From positions 1 through 64,000 of the forward strand of contig JACOUS010000040.1 of NCBI GenBank assembly GCA_016177735.1: a stretch of 64,000 nt of DNA. The letters run 5' to 3'. Within the stretch, counting starts at the first letter, position 1. Each line of letters begins with the position of its first letter. Source of the stretch: Ignavibacteriales bacterium (GTDB lineage: Bacteria; Bacteroidota; Ignavibacteria; Ignavibacteriales; Melioribacteraceae). Below the pieces are notes generated by a model, which made no database searches, was not told the DNA's origin, and was given only the letters and a program-made list of their open reading frames with translations. Below, one piece after another: positions 34,259 to 41,962 of the stretch. A program made the translations under genes and the position numbers.

Positions 34259-34870
34259 TTATTCCCGTGCTTTTTTGCTTATTAACTTGTTGTATGCTTC
34301 CCGCCCTTTATCCGTAAACATTCCGTTGAGTAATATTTTGAATGTGTGTTCAACTGCTTCGGAAGCCGAGAAGCTGTTGTTCATGATGAACTCGGGATTG
34401 ATAATCGAGCGCACCGTATTCATAAAAATGGTAATCATGATTACCGGCGGTGCGTCAATAATATATCCTTCCTCGATTCCCTGAATAAATATCTTTGAAA
34501 TATTTTTTGATATCATCTGTGCGCGGAATTCTTCAATATCTTTCCAAATAGAGGGCTGATGAATACGGACATCATTCAACCACCTGTCGGACATTTTCAT
34601 TGCAACTTTTTTCAAAACCGTAGTTACTGCAACAATTTTTTCTATCGCATGTAATTTGCCTTCAACAATCGGTTCTATTTCGTTTTTCACGCGCTGGGTA
34701 AAAGTTTTAAACACCAACTTTAACAGCATCTCTTTTGATGGGAAATACTTGTAAATGGTTTTCTTGCTCGTGTGCAGTTCGGCTGCAATGTCATCCATTG
34801 TTGTTTTGTGAAAGCCTTCACTCAAAAATCTTTCTTCTGCAAACCCAAGAATTTTATTTTTCTCTTCCAT
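34259..34870 (-). CDS. TetR/AcrR family repressor of the exporter operon
   Basis: 203 residues. N-terminal helix-turn-helix typical of TetR (ILGFAEERFLSEGFHKTTM, DDIAAELHTSKKTIYKYFPSKEML), then an all-helical ligand-binding domain. First gene of an eight-gene run (regulator, adaptor, ATPase B, TolC, ATPase A, permease, four-helix protein, permease), in the same arrangement as the CecR-regulated ybhGFSR genes in E. coli. It probably represses its own promoter, with an exported compound as inducer. An inverted repeat in front of the gene is a candidate operator. Confidence 0.93.
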   Translation of the reverse strand: MEEKNKILGFAEERFLSEGFHKTTMDDIAAELHTSKKTIYKYFPSKEMLLKLVFKTFTQRVKNEIEPIVEGKLHAIEKIVAVTTVLKKVAMKMSDRWLNDVRIHQPSIWKDIEEFRAQMISKNISKIFIQGIEEGYIIDAPPVIMITIFMNTVRSIINPEFIMNNSFSASEAVEHTFKILLNGMFTDKGREAYNKLISKKARE

Positions 34871-34876
34871 GATAAT

Positions 34877-34904
34877 CGGAAACTATTTTAGTTTTTTCGG
34901 TTTC
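34877..34904. promoter_or_regulatory. Candidate TetR operator
   Basis: GGAAAC (34877-34882) and GTTTCC (34899-34904) form an inverted repeat 16 nt apart, directly upstream of the tetR start codon. Position fits autoregulation; the arms are short, so confidence is low. Confidence 0.4.
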
Positions 34905-34984
34905 CAACTTAAGGAGATATTTTTATAATGTCAAATTCTGTTTGAATAAAGGAATCTCCCAAATGCTTGTTTCGGGGGGGTTGT

Positions 34985-35578
34985 TTACTTCGTCCCCACA
35001 AACCGAACTACTATCGCTTCGCCTTCGTGACCTTTTCCTTCGTTCAACATTATTTTCTCTTTTGAAAGTTTATCGAAGGAAATACTTCCGAATAATTTCT
35101 TAACATCATCGAGCGTGTACATAAATGATGTGTCTTTTGGCCCGCCGGATGAATAATTGATTTGTTCTTTCTCGAAGCACTCAAAAATTATTTTGCCGGA
35201 TGACTTCACCGAGTTGATAACCCGCTGAAATAATTTTGTTTTTATTTCTTCGTCTTGATGAATAAAGAAAATTCCGGCGGCATCGTAAAAATTTTCTTGC
35301 GGCACATAAGTTGAAAAATCTTCTGTCCGATAATTTATTTTTACGCCGAATTCTTCTGCTAATTTTTCCGCTTTCCTTTTAGCTTCTTCGCTGAAGTCCA
35401 TTGCGTCAACCTGCCAGCCAAGCACCGCTGCAAACACAGCATTTCTTCCTTCCCCTTCGCCGATGAACAAAATTTTTCCCGGCTCAAGTTTCGGCAATTC
35501 CTCTTTCAAAAAACTATTCGGTGATTTTCCATATTTGTATCCTTCTTCCGAATAACGTTGATTCCAAAATTCTTTCAT
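34985..35578 (-). CDS. Class I SAM-dependent methyltransferase (TehB-like)
   Basis: 197 residues from the ATG with AAAGG before it (a longer frame exists but adds a basic, unrelated tail). MKEFWNQRYSEEGYKYGKSPN is the standard N-terminus of tellurite-resistance TehB-like methyltransferases; the SAM-binding motif is ILFIGEGEGRNAVFAA, followed by VDAMDFSEEAKRKA and the EDFSTY region. Members methylate small thiol or metalloid substrates, or thiopurine-like compounds. It stands alone after the exporter operon. The substrate cannot be inferred. Confidence 0.88.
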   Translation of the reverse strand: MKEFWNQRYSEEGYKYGKSPNSFLKEELPKLEPGKILFIGEGEGRNAVFAAVLGWQVDAMDFSEEAKRKAEKLAEEFGVKINYRTEDFSTYVPQENFYDAAGIFFIHQDEEIKTKLFQRVINSVKSSGKIIFECFEKEQINYSSGGPKDTSFMYTLDDVKKLFGSISFDKLSKEKIMLNEGKGHEGEAIVVRFVGTK

Positions 35579-35681
35579 AATTTTTCCTTTCCCTTGGGTT
35601 AATGTTTTTCTATTTCTTGCACTTGCTCTGTTCTTTATACGCAATAAATTATTAAAAACTTCAGAAAATTCGATTACGAAG

Positions 35682-35765
35682 CCGGCAGTCGCAATTGCCG
35701 CGGCGAATTAGATTGCGTTACTAAAAACTTTTCGCAGTCTGAAGACCGTGGGGCTGCAATAGCTT
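35682..35765. repeat. Possible decayed hairpin repeat
   Basis: Contains GTCTGAAGAC (35737-35746), which has the same CTGAAG core as the array at 22205-22387, and a GGCA/TGCC hairpin near 35683-35698. It is located between a methyltransferase and a small membrane protein gene. Weak, because only one core is complete. Confidence 0.35.
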
Positions 35766-35811
35766 AATTTATTTTTCAGACGTTTTTATTAATTAAAGTT
35801 TCCTTTCTAAC

Positions 35812-36036
35812 TTATCTTTTTTCACTTATCGGTGAAACCAGCCGGATGATTGAGTCCACAAAAGGGACGCCGGCAAACACAATCCACGGAACTAATGAAA
35901 GGGTCAGCAAAAATGTCCTTTGATACAACGGCAGAAGAGACAACGCTTCTCCAAATAGATAAAGAAACAGAGTAATGGATGGGTAGATTACAACCCAAAT
36001 TTTTAATGATGCGATTAACTTCGCTTTCGCCCTCAT
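35812..36036 (-). CDS. Small two-helix membrane protein, function unknown
   Basis: 74 residues from the ATG preceded by AAAGG (a 19-residue longer frame lacks a ribosome site). Basic N-terminus (MRAKAKLIASLKIWVVIYPS), membrane helix about 13-32 (IYPSITLFLYLF), a short loop (PLYQRTFLLT) and a second helix (LVPWIVFAGVPFV) ending near RLVSP. It looks like a conserved hypothetical protein rather than a chance frame, since the hydrophobic pattern and start signals agree. Next to an AraC regulator on the same strand. I do not recognise a functional family. Confidence 0.7.
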   Translation of the reverse strand: MRAKAKLIASLKIWVVIYPSITLFLYLFGEALSLLPLYQRTFLLTLSLVPWIVFAGVPFVDSIIRLVSPISEKR

Positions 36037-36129
36037 ACAAATTACCTTTCTAAATATCGGTTTATTTGCTTGCAAAAATAATTCTCGCGGCAATCTGAAG
36101 GATAGGACAAAAATGCAATTTGATAGGAC

Positions 36130-36987
36130 TTATTTAAAATTATTTCTGAACGCTTCCGGTGAATATCCGGTTTGCTTTTTGAAGAATCTTATAAAGTAAG
36201 AAACGTCTTCGTAACCCATATGATATGCTATTTGATTTACCTGATTAGATGTTGCAAGAAGATATCTTTTGGATTCCAGAATAATTTGTTCATTGATACG
36301 TTCTGAACACGTTTTACCAAGCGTTGCTTTCGTAATAGCATTAAGCTGATAAGTGGAAAGATTCAACATCGCAGCATATTGAGTAACTTGTTTCTGATCG
36401 GAAATGTGTGTCTCTAAAAGTTGTAAAAATTCTTCAAGCCTTTCTTGCATGTAAGGGTTAACATTATTTGAGAAGCTTCTGCTCTGCTGCCGTACAAGCT
36501 CGATAAAGAAAATACCCAGATTTGCTTTAATGACTTCCAAGTATCCATCTTGTTTGTCGGTGTACTCATTAAAAATATAAGTCAAGTTAGAAAGTAACTT
36601 TTGAAATCTATCGGCATCGGGTTGATAAAGATTTACTTTCGCTGCTTTGCGTAATAACTGATTTGATACTTTATCGCGCGGATAATAGAAGTCTATTCTG
36701 AATCGAATTAAATATCCTGTAGTTCCAACTTTTAGCATGAGCCGATGTACCTGGCCTGGACGCAAGAAAAAAATAGAATTGCCACAAACTTCGTACTGTG
36801 TAAAATCTATTTCATGATCGCCCGTTCCTTCTTTTAAAGCAAGAATAAAAAAATAATCGTGTCCGTGAAGTTCCTGAACCATGTCTTTTCCGTTCAGCAA
36901 ATCCCGAAGGCTGCGAATGTTAAAGCTTCCGGAAAGACTTGGCTCTGTTGGCGTATTATTAATATACCTTATTGGAATTTTTTCCAT
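36130..36987 (-). CDS. AraC family transcriptional regulator
   Basis: 285 residues from the ATG at 36987. N-terminal cupin-like sensor (about 1-150, HGHDYFFILALKEGTGDHEIDF, FFLRPGQVHRLML) and C-terminal AraC DNA-binding domain of two helix-turn-helices (QYAAMLNLSTYQLNAI, VNQIAYHMGYEDVSYFIRFFKKQTGYSPEAFR). The typical GY-x(5)-F-x-R-x-FKK-x-x-G-x-(S/T)P signature is complete. A longer TTG-initiated frame is possible. The regulated gene is unknown; the small membrane protein just downstream or the HxlR-QorB pair are candidates. Confidence 0.93.
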   Translation of the reverse strand: MEKIPIRYINNTPTEPSLSGSFNIRSLRDLLNGKDMVQELHGHDYFFILALKEGTGDHEIDFTQYEVCGNSIFFLRPGQVHRLMLKVGTTGYLIRFRIDFYYPRDKVSNQLLRKAAKVNLYQPDADRFQKLLSNLTYIFNEYTDKQDGYLEVIKANLGIFFIELVRQQSRSFSNNVNPYMQERLEEFLQLLETHISDQKQVTQYAAMLNLSTYQLNAITKATLGKTCSERINEQIILESKRYLLATSNQVNQIAYHMGYEDVSYFIRFFKKQTGYSPEAFRNNFK

Positions 36988-37059
36988 TCTTGTTTTGCCG
37001 CCGCCTGCTTGTTCAAATAATATTAAATAAAGATTTGAGTTTTGCTGCAAACAAAAAAA

Positions 37060-37422
37060 TTATTTCCCGATTATTCTTTTTCTGTGTTTTACGCCCCAGT
37101 TTCTCAACTCGATAATCACTTTGTCCAATGTTTGCCCGTAATCTGTTAGAGTATATTCAACTGTTACCGGTTTTGTATCAAACACGGCTCTCTTCACAAG
37201 CTGATTGACTTCCAAATCTTTCAGCTCCTTCGAAAGTGCTTTCGCGGTAATTCCCGAAATTTCTCTTTGCAATTCTTTGAAGCGCTTGCTTCCGTAAGAA
37301 AGTGCAATGATTATCGGCAGTTTCCATTTGCCGTTTAAAATATCAAGCGAATCTCTAACCGGAAGAAGCATCTTTATGCATTCGCCGGTCGATGACGGTT
37401 TTGCTATTTTTTTGTTTATCAT
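37060..37422 (-). CDS. HxlR family winged-helix regulator
   Basis: 120 residues with the HxlR hallmark CIKMLLPVRDSLDILNGKWK, then ISGITAKALSKELKDLEVNQLV as recognition helix and wing (VEYTLTDYGQTL). Members sense electrophiles, quinones or redox state, often through the N-terminal Cys. The divergent neighbour is a QorB-like NAD(P)H:quinone oxidoreductase, the same pairing as QorR/YtfH with QorB/YtfG, so it most likely controls that gene. AAGGAA precedes the ATG. Several inverted repeats lie in the intergenic region. Confidence 0.94.
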   Translation of the reverse strand: MINKKIAKPSSTGECIKMLLPVRDSLDILNGKWKLPIIIALSYGSKRFKELQREISGITAKALSKELKDLEVNQLVKRAVFDTKPVTVEYTLTDYGQTLDKVIIELRNWGVKHRKRIIGK

Positions 37423-37433
37423 GTTCTTTCCTT

Positions 37434-37533
37434 GGTTTCCTAAAGGAAACCGGTATACTTTGGTAAACCAGTTACTTTTTTATACCGGCTTTCATTATGT
37501 TACTAAACAAAAATAGTCATATAAGTTTAGTAA
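37434..37533. promoter_or_regulatory. Divergent operator region between hxlR and qorB-like genes
   Basis: Three inverted repeats in 100 nt: GGTTTCC/GGAAACC (37434-37440 and 37445-37451, four-base spacer), CGGTATA/TATACCG (37451-37457 and 37481-37487) and TTACTAAAC/GTTTAGTAA (37500-37508 and 37525-37533). Each is a plausible HxlR dimer site controlling both directions. Confidence 0.65.
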
Positions 37534-37551
37534 TAAAAGAAAGGATAAAAA

Positions 37552-38415
37552 ATGATTTTAGTAACCGGCGCAAACGGAAATCTCGGCAAAGCCGCGATTA
37601 ATTTCCTGCTCAAAAAAATTGAGCCTTCAAAAATTGCTGCTTTGGTGAGAGACTCAAAAAAAGGAGAAGAGCTAAAAACTTTGGGTGTGGAAATTAGAGT
37701 TGGAGATTATTTTGATTACGATTCGCTCGTAAAAGCTTTTAAAGGGATAAATAAACTCCTGCTTATTTCTTCCGGCTCTTTGGAAGACCGCACAACACAG
37801 CACATAAATGCAATCAATGCGGCAAAAGAAGCCGGTGTTAAACACATTTTATACACAAGCGTGGTAACTCCATCCCATACCGCTTCTTTTTCTGCGGTTC
37901 TAAGCCACGTTGAAACAGAAAGTTATTTAAAGAAATCGGGAATCACTTACACAATTTTCCGAAACAGTCTTTACCTCGATCTTATTCCAATGTTAATCGG
38001 TGATGCTCTGCAAAGCGGAAAAATTTATTATCCGGCTGGAGATGGAAAAGTAAGTTTTACGGCAAGAACCGATATGGCTGAAGCACTTGCGAATGTTCTC
38101 GTTTCCGAAACTCTAGAAAATAAAATCTATGAGATAACCGGAAGCACCGCATATTCTTTTTATGATATTGCTAAGGCGCTGAGCGACGCAACTCAAAAAC
38201 AAATAGAGTACATAGACGTTCCGCCCGAAGCAATGGAACAAGAATTATTAAAAAATAATGTTCCTTCAGGATATATCGAATTATTAACAAGCATGGCAAA
38301 AGCAATCAGGCAAAACGAGCTAAGTTATTTCGATTCTTCTCTCGAAAATCTTTTGGGTAGAAAACCGGTCGGCTTAAAAGAATTTCTTAAAATTGTTTTT
38401 CAACCGGCGGTATAA
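37552..38415 (+). CDS. NmrA/QorB-like NAD(P)-dependent oxidoreductase
   Basis: 287 residues; atypical short-chain dehydrogenase fold with the N-terminal nucleotide-binding motif VTGANGNLGKAA, VRDSKKGEEL and GDYFDYDSLVKAFKGINKLLLIS. The sequence layout is that of NAD(P)H:quinone oxidoreductase QorB (YtfG), including HILYTSVV and YTIFRNSLYLD. It reduces quinones or related electrophiles. Ribosome site AAAGGA. Divergent from its probable HxlR regulator and followed by a DoxX gene, consistent with a quinone or thiol stress response unit. Confidence 0.92.
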   Translation: MILVTGANGNLGKAAINFLLKKIEPSKIAALVRDSKKGEELKTLGVEIRVGDYFDYDSLVKAFKGINKLLLISSGSLEDRTTQHINAINAAKEAGVKHILYTSVVTPSHTASFSAVLSHVETESYLKKSGITYTIFRNSLYLDLIPMLIGDALQSGKIYYPAGDGKVSFTARTDMAEALANVLVSETLENKIYEITGSTAYSFYDIAKALSDATQKQIEYIDVPPEAMEQELLKNNVPSGYIELLTSMAKAIRQNELSYFDSSLENLLGRKPVGLKEFLKIVFQPAV

Positions 38416-38447
38416 TTATTAATCAGCAAAAAGAAAGTGATGTTTAT

Positions 38448-38840
38448 ATGAGTTACATAGTTTTAATAGGCAGAATAATTTTCTCTGTTATTTTTATAAT
38501 GTCCGGGCTTAATCATTTATCCGGAAACGGAATTGAGCTGGCGGCACAAAGCGGCGTACCGCTTGCCTCGGTTGCTGTACCGTTATCCGGCTTAATTTCT
38601 CTGCTCGGTGGAATAGGTATTGCCATCGGATACAAAGCAAAAATAAGCGCGTGGTTAATTGTACTGTTTCTTTTACCGGTTACGATCACGATGCACAATT
38701 TCTGGTCTGTTGCCGATCAACACGCCGCATTAATTCAACAAATTATGTTCATGAAGAATTTTACGATAATCGGCGCGGCATTTTTAATTGCCTATTTTGG
38801 TTCGGGTCCGTTTAGTCTCGATGCAAAATTGAAAAACTAA
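38448..38840 (+). CDS. DoxX family membrane protein
   Basis: 130 residues with four hydrophobic segments and the DoxX start pattern IGRIIFSVIFIMSGLNHLSG, then PLSGLISLLGGIGIAIGYKAKISAW and the final FGSGPFSLD typical of the family. DoxX-like proteins are linked to redox and thiol homeostasis; the biochemical role is not settled. It follows the QorB-like gene by 32 nt on the same strand, so the two are probably co-transcribed. A terminator-like hairpin follows. Confidence 0.92.
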   Translation: MSYIVLIGRIIFSVIFIMSGLNHLSGNGIELAAQSGVPLASVAVPLSGLISLLGGIGIAIGYKAKISAWLIVLFLLPVTITMHNFWSVADQHAALIQQIMFMKNFTIIGAAFLIAYFGSGPFSLDAKLKN

Positions 38841-38845
38841 CCGGT

Positions 38846-38879
38846 AAAAATTAGAGAAGCTTCTGCTTCGTAATTTTTA
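38846..38879 (+). terminator. Terminator-like hairpin
   Basis: AAAAATTA (38846-38853) with GAAGC pairs with GCTTC and TAATTTTT (71-78) around the loop TTCT. It lies 6 nt after the DoxX stop; the tail TAATTTTTAG is only moderately T-rich. Confidence 0.6.
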
Positions 38880-38899
38880 GTTTGATTATATAACCGCTG

Positions 38900-38931
38900 T
38901 TTGATGAACCATTCTCCTTTTAGTATTTTTG
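38900..38931 (+). promoter_or_regulatory. Bacteroidota-type promoter for the GroES-like gene
   Basis: TTTG (38900-38903), 20 nt, then TATTTTTG (38924-38931) matches the TTG/TAnnTTTG consensus. Transcription would begin near 38938, so translation must start downstream, which favours the TTG start at 38955. Confidence 0.7.
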
Positions 38932-38954
38932 CATGTGAAAAACGAGAGTTTAGA

Positions 38955-39317
38955 TTGATCAACACAGAAAAAATAATAATTGTTGGCGATAGAGTACTTG
39001 TAAAACCGGAAGATGCGGCAAGCAAAACAAACAGCGGTTTATATCTTCCGCCCGGTGTTCAAGAAAAAGAAAAAGTTCAGGGCGGATATGTTGTTAAGGT
39101 TGGTCCGGGTTACCCGATTGGAACACCGACAGAAGACGACGAGCCGTGGAAAGAACATAAAGCTATAAAGTATATTCCGCTTCAAGCAAAAGAAGGCGAT
39201 TACGCCGTATTCCTTCGCAAAGACGCTGTTGAAGTAGAAATAGAAAAACAAAAATTCATTATCGTTCCGCAAGCGGCAATTCTCATGCTTTACCGCGATG
39301 AAGATGTTGTGAACTAA
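38955..39317 (+). CDS. GroES-like co-chaperonin, orphan
   Basis: 120 residues. Begins with the Cpn10 motif IIVGDRVLVKPEDAASKTNSGLYLPPGVQ, contains a mobile-loop-like stretch and ends KQKFIIVPQAAILMLY. Compared with standard GroES (about 95 residues) it has an acidic insertion in the middle (TPTEDDEPWKEHKA). No groEL is in the window, so it may be a second, specialised GroES. Two upstream starts (38901 and 38904) exist but fall on the promoter; a TTG at 38955 with GAGAG nine bases before it fits better. Confidence 0.85.
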   Translation: MINTEKIIIVGDRVLVKPEDAASKTNSGLYLPPGVQEKEKVQGGYVVKVGPGYPIGTPTEDDEPWKEHKAIKYIPLQAKEGDYAVFLRKDAVEVEIEKQKFIIVPQAAILMLYRDEDVVN

Positions 39318-39572
39318 TCCCCTCTTCCCAACTCAAAATGTTTTGTATTCTCTTCGCCTTTTCTTGTTGAAAAAGCAACCCGCAAAAAAATGTTCGCAGA
39401 AGTTTTTTCTGCAGAGTCTGCTATTCTTAATTATATTACACGAAAATTTTGAGAGAGCGTATCAAACCAACTTTCTTGGCGCTATAAGAATTTGGCTGCC
39501 CTTTAGTCGTAAATAATTTTTGATATCTTTTTTCTTCGATAAATATTGAGACAAAAACAATGGAGGATATTT

Positions 39573-39968
39573 ATGAAACTTCTTCAGGAATTTAAATCCT
39601 TTGCAATGAAAGGCAACGTTGCCGATATGGCGGTCGGTATCATTATCGGTGCGGCATTCGGAAAAATTGTTACCTCGCTGGTTAATGATATTTTGATGCC
39701 GCCCATGGGTTTGCTAATTGGCGGAATCGATTTCGGTAATTTGTCCGTTACTATTAAAGAAGCCGCAGAAAGTTCTCCCGCTGTTATTATTCGTTATGGT
39801 TTGTTCATAAATACTATTATCGATTTTATAATTGTCTCGTGGTCTATTTTTATCGTTATAAAAGGAATAAATACTTTGAAGAGAATTGAGGCTGGAAAGC
39901 CGGAGGCAGCAAAACCGGGCGAAGAGATTGTGCTGTTAACAGAAATAAGAGACTTGCTGAAGAAATAA
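39573..39968 (+). CDS. mscL: Large-conductance mechanosensitive channel MscL
   Basis: 131 residues, the family's usual length. N-terminal amphipathic helix ([22 protein letters not shown]), first membrane helix ([29 protein letters not shown]), periplasmic loop, second helix ([19 protein letters not shown]) and the cytoplasmic helix ending [11 protein letters not shown]. Homopentameric channel that opens at high membrane tension to release solutes during osmotic downshock. A GGAGG site lies 7 nt before this ATG, which is preferred to a nine-residue longer frame. TTTG at 39491 and AATTTTTG at 39515-39522 make a near-match to the lineage promoter. Confidence 0.97.
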   Translation: MKLLQEFKSFAMKGNVADMAVGIIIGAAFGKIVTSLVNDILMPPMGLLIGGIDFGNLSVTIKEAAESSPAVIIRYGLFINTIIDFIIVSWSIFIVIKGINTLKRIEAGKPEAAKPGEEIVLLTEIRDLLKK

Positions 39969-40038
39969 TTTCTTCTTACAAATATTAGTTATTGAAAAAA
40001 ACAATCACAGATAATTTAATTATAGAAGAAAATTTTTA

Positions 40039-40069
40039 TTGATAAACTCTCTCGTTCAATTTACTTTTG
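40039..40069 (+). promoter_or_regulatory. Bacteroidota-type promoter for the antiporter gene
   Basis: TTG (40039-40041), 20 nt, TACTTTTG (40062-40069). It overlaps a possible TTG start at 40067, so translation from the ATG at 40100 is favoured. Confidence 0.72.
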
Positions 40070-40099
40070 CAAAACTTTTTTACACAAGGAACATGTTAC

Positions 40100-41398
40100 A
40101 TGGAAACACACGCTTTATCAATACCCTTACTGAGTCTTGTACCTTTTACATTAATGTTACTTTCAATAGCAGTTTTCCCGTTGTTTTGGAATCATTTTTG
40201 GGAAAAAAATTCCAACAAATTAATTATTGCTGTTATACTCAGCATACCAATTGTTATTTATCTTGTTACCGGTGGTTTGTGGCATCGTCTCTACGAAACA
40301 ATGGTGTTCGATTACATTCCGTTTATAATTTTGCTCGGCGCATTATTTACTATTACCGGCGGCATCTATCTTTCCGGTGATATAGAAGCCAAGCCAAAAA
40401 TAAACACGCTGTTTATGGGAATCGGTGCAGTGCTTGCTTCGTTCATGGGAACAACCGGGGCGGCAATGTTATTGATTAGACCGGTTATTCAAACCAACAA
40501 AGAAAGAGAATTCAAAGTACACACAATTTTATTTTTTATCGGAATTATTGCCAACTGCGGCGGCTTACTAACTCCGCTCGGCGATCCGCCGTTATTCATG
40601 ATGTATCTTCGCGGCGCTCCGTTCACCTGGTTTCTTAAATTGACTCCCGAATGGTTTTTTACAAACACGGTTCTTTTAATTCTCTATTTTATAATTGATT
40701 CCTATTACTATAAAAAAGAACCCTCTTCTTCTATCGTCCGCGATAAAGCAAATATTCGCCCGATTAGACTTGAAGGAAAGATGAATTTCTTTTGGTTGAT
40801 CGGCGTAGTTCTTGCCGTTGCTTTCTTGAATCAGCAGTATCTCCCGTTTATTGAAAAGAGCGAGTACTACAAATTTATACGCGAAGGGGTAATCTTTGCG
40901 ATGGCGGCTTTCTCTCTTTTGTTTACTCCGAAACTTACGCGGCAATCCAACAACTTCACGTGGGAACCGATTAAAGAAGTTGCTTATTTATTCTTCGGAA
41001 TTTTTATAACAATGGTTCCATGCTTATTATATCTTGAGGTAAACGCAAAATCTCTCGGCATTGCTGTACCGCAGCAGTTTTATTACTACACGGGTGTACT
41101 GAGTAGTTTTTTGGATAATACTCCTACTGCAGTTACGTTTCATTCGCTCGCACTCGGCTTGGGTGAAACTGCGGGAAATTTTGTTGCCGGAATTCCGGAA
41201 GAATTATTAAAAGCTATTTCTGTCAGTGCGGTAATGTTTGGAAGCATGACGTATATCGGCAACGGACCAAACTTCATGGTTAAAGCTGTTGCAGAAGAAA
41301 ACAACATTAAAATGCCAAGCTTCTTTGCTTACATGTACAAATTTTCTTTGATCATTCTTCTTCCAATCTTTATTATCATTCAGCTTTTGTTCATCTAA
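40100..41398 (+). CDS. Sodium:proton antiporter / ion transporter superfamily protein
   Basis: 432 residues with about 11-12 membrane segments. Features of the IT superfamily (NhaD/CitM type): conserved MGTTGAAMLLIRPVI, NCGGLLTPLGDPPLFMMYLRGAPF and, in the second half, GVLSSFLDNTPTAVTFHSLA, that is, paired helix hairpins with small residues at the ion site. Annotated relatives are Na+/H+ antiporters, and the DNTPT motif supports cation exchange rather than citrate transport. AAGGAA lies before the ATG. The gene ends 13 nt before a palindrome that overlaps the end of the converging gene. Confidence 0.9.
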   Translation: METHALSIPLLSLVPFTLMLLSIAVFPLFWNHFWEKNSNKLIIAVILSIPIVIYLVTGGLWHRLYETMVFDYIPFIILLGALFTITGGIYLSGDIEAKPKINTLFMGIGAVLASFMGTTGAAMLLIRPVIQTNKEREFKVHTILFFIGIIANCGGLLTPLGDPPLFMMYLRGAPFTWFLKLTPEWFFTNTVLLILYFIIDSYYYKKEPSSSIVRDKANIRPIRLEGKMNFFWLIGVVLAVAFLNQQYLPFIEKSEYYKFIREGVIFAMAAFSLLFTPKLTRQSNNFTWEPIKEVAYLFFGIFITMVPCLLYLEVNAKSLGIAVPQQFYYYTGVLSSFLDNTPTAVTFHSLALGLGETAGNFVAGIPEELLKAISVSAVMFGSMTYIGNGPNFMVKAVAEENNIKMPSFFAYMYKFSLIILLPIFIIIQLLFI

Positions 41399-41410
41399 AA
41401 ATTTTTGATG

Positions 41411-41456
41411 GAGAGACTACAAACCCAAATCTATTTTTGCGGATTTGTAGTCTCTC
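41411..41456. repeat. Palindrome spanning the stop codon of the converging gene
   Basis: GAGAGACTACAAA (41411-41423) and TTTGTAGTCTCTC (41444-41456) are perfect 13-bp inverted repeats. The minus-strand gene ends inside it, its TAG stop lying in one arm. It could also act as a bidirectional transcription stop, but no T-run follows. Confidence 0.85.
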
Positions 41457-41959
41457 GTGATCAACGGCAGTGTCAGAGAAACAATAAATGCGGCTATTCC
41501 AAAAAAGTAAAAAATTTGTCCTATAAAAATATCTTGTTGGAGTAAACCTACCTCGCTCAACAAATAAGTCCAATCATGATAAACTTTTTTGCCGCCAATT
41601 AAAGGAAGCTGCTGTGCCCTTGCGTCCGATACATAGATAGAAATATTCAAAATATTTTGCCCGAGCCAAATCAAAAATATTTGTGCCGTCGCTTTCTTTT
41701 TGTTGATCAGATAAAAAACAACAAACATTCCCGGTATCAAAACTTGCATCACTGTTCCGCCCAAAGTGTAAATGTACTTGTTTCCGAAAATTCCAAAGAT
41801 GCCGTGCCCTCCTTCGTGGATTAAAAGATTAACGTAATCGATTGGCAAAAATTTGGGGTGATTTACTACAATAAAAATTATAGCCGGTAAAAGTAAGATC
41901 GATGTGAACCACGGTTTTATAATTTCAACTACTTTTTTCTGTTTGTTTGAAATTGTCAT
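41417..41959 (-). CDS. Putative membrane zinc metalloprotease-like protein
   Basis: 180 residues with about five membrane helices. A HExxH motif, HEGGH at residues 48-52 (VNLLIHEGGHGIFGIFGN), lies at a membrane boundary, as in site-2 (M50) proteases and related membrane-embedded metallopeptidases; a third ligand (Asp or Glu) cannot be fixed, though DARAQQLP and YHDWTY are candidates. It is not a standard M50 protein, so the call is tentative. It begins next to the asparaginase stop (3 nt gap), suggesting one transcript. Its last residues are encoded within the palindrome at 41411-41456. Confidence 0.65.
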   Translation of the reverse strand: MTISNKQKKVVEIIKPWFTSILLLPAIIFIVVNHPKFLPIDYVNLLIHEGGHGIFGIFGNKYIYTLGGTVMQVLIPGMFVVFYLINKKKATAQIFLIWLGQNILNISIYVSDARAQQLPLIGGKKVYHDWTYLLSEVGLLQQDIFIGQIFYFFGIAAFIVSLTLPLITRDYKSAKIDLGL

Positions 41960-41962
41960 CCA

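Noticed and set aside
33753-34484. 243-codon open frame on the plus strand
   Set aside because: Fully antisense to the HlyD adaptor and TetR genes, both with clear family motifs; Ser/Cys-rich translation typical of a shadow frame.
38901-38954. Longer N-terminus of the GroES-like protein
   Set aside because: These 18 codons overlap a good promoter (TTTG-20-TATTTTTG), and GroES homology begins just after the TTG at 38955.
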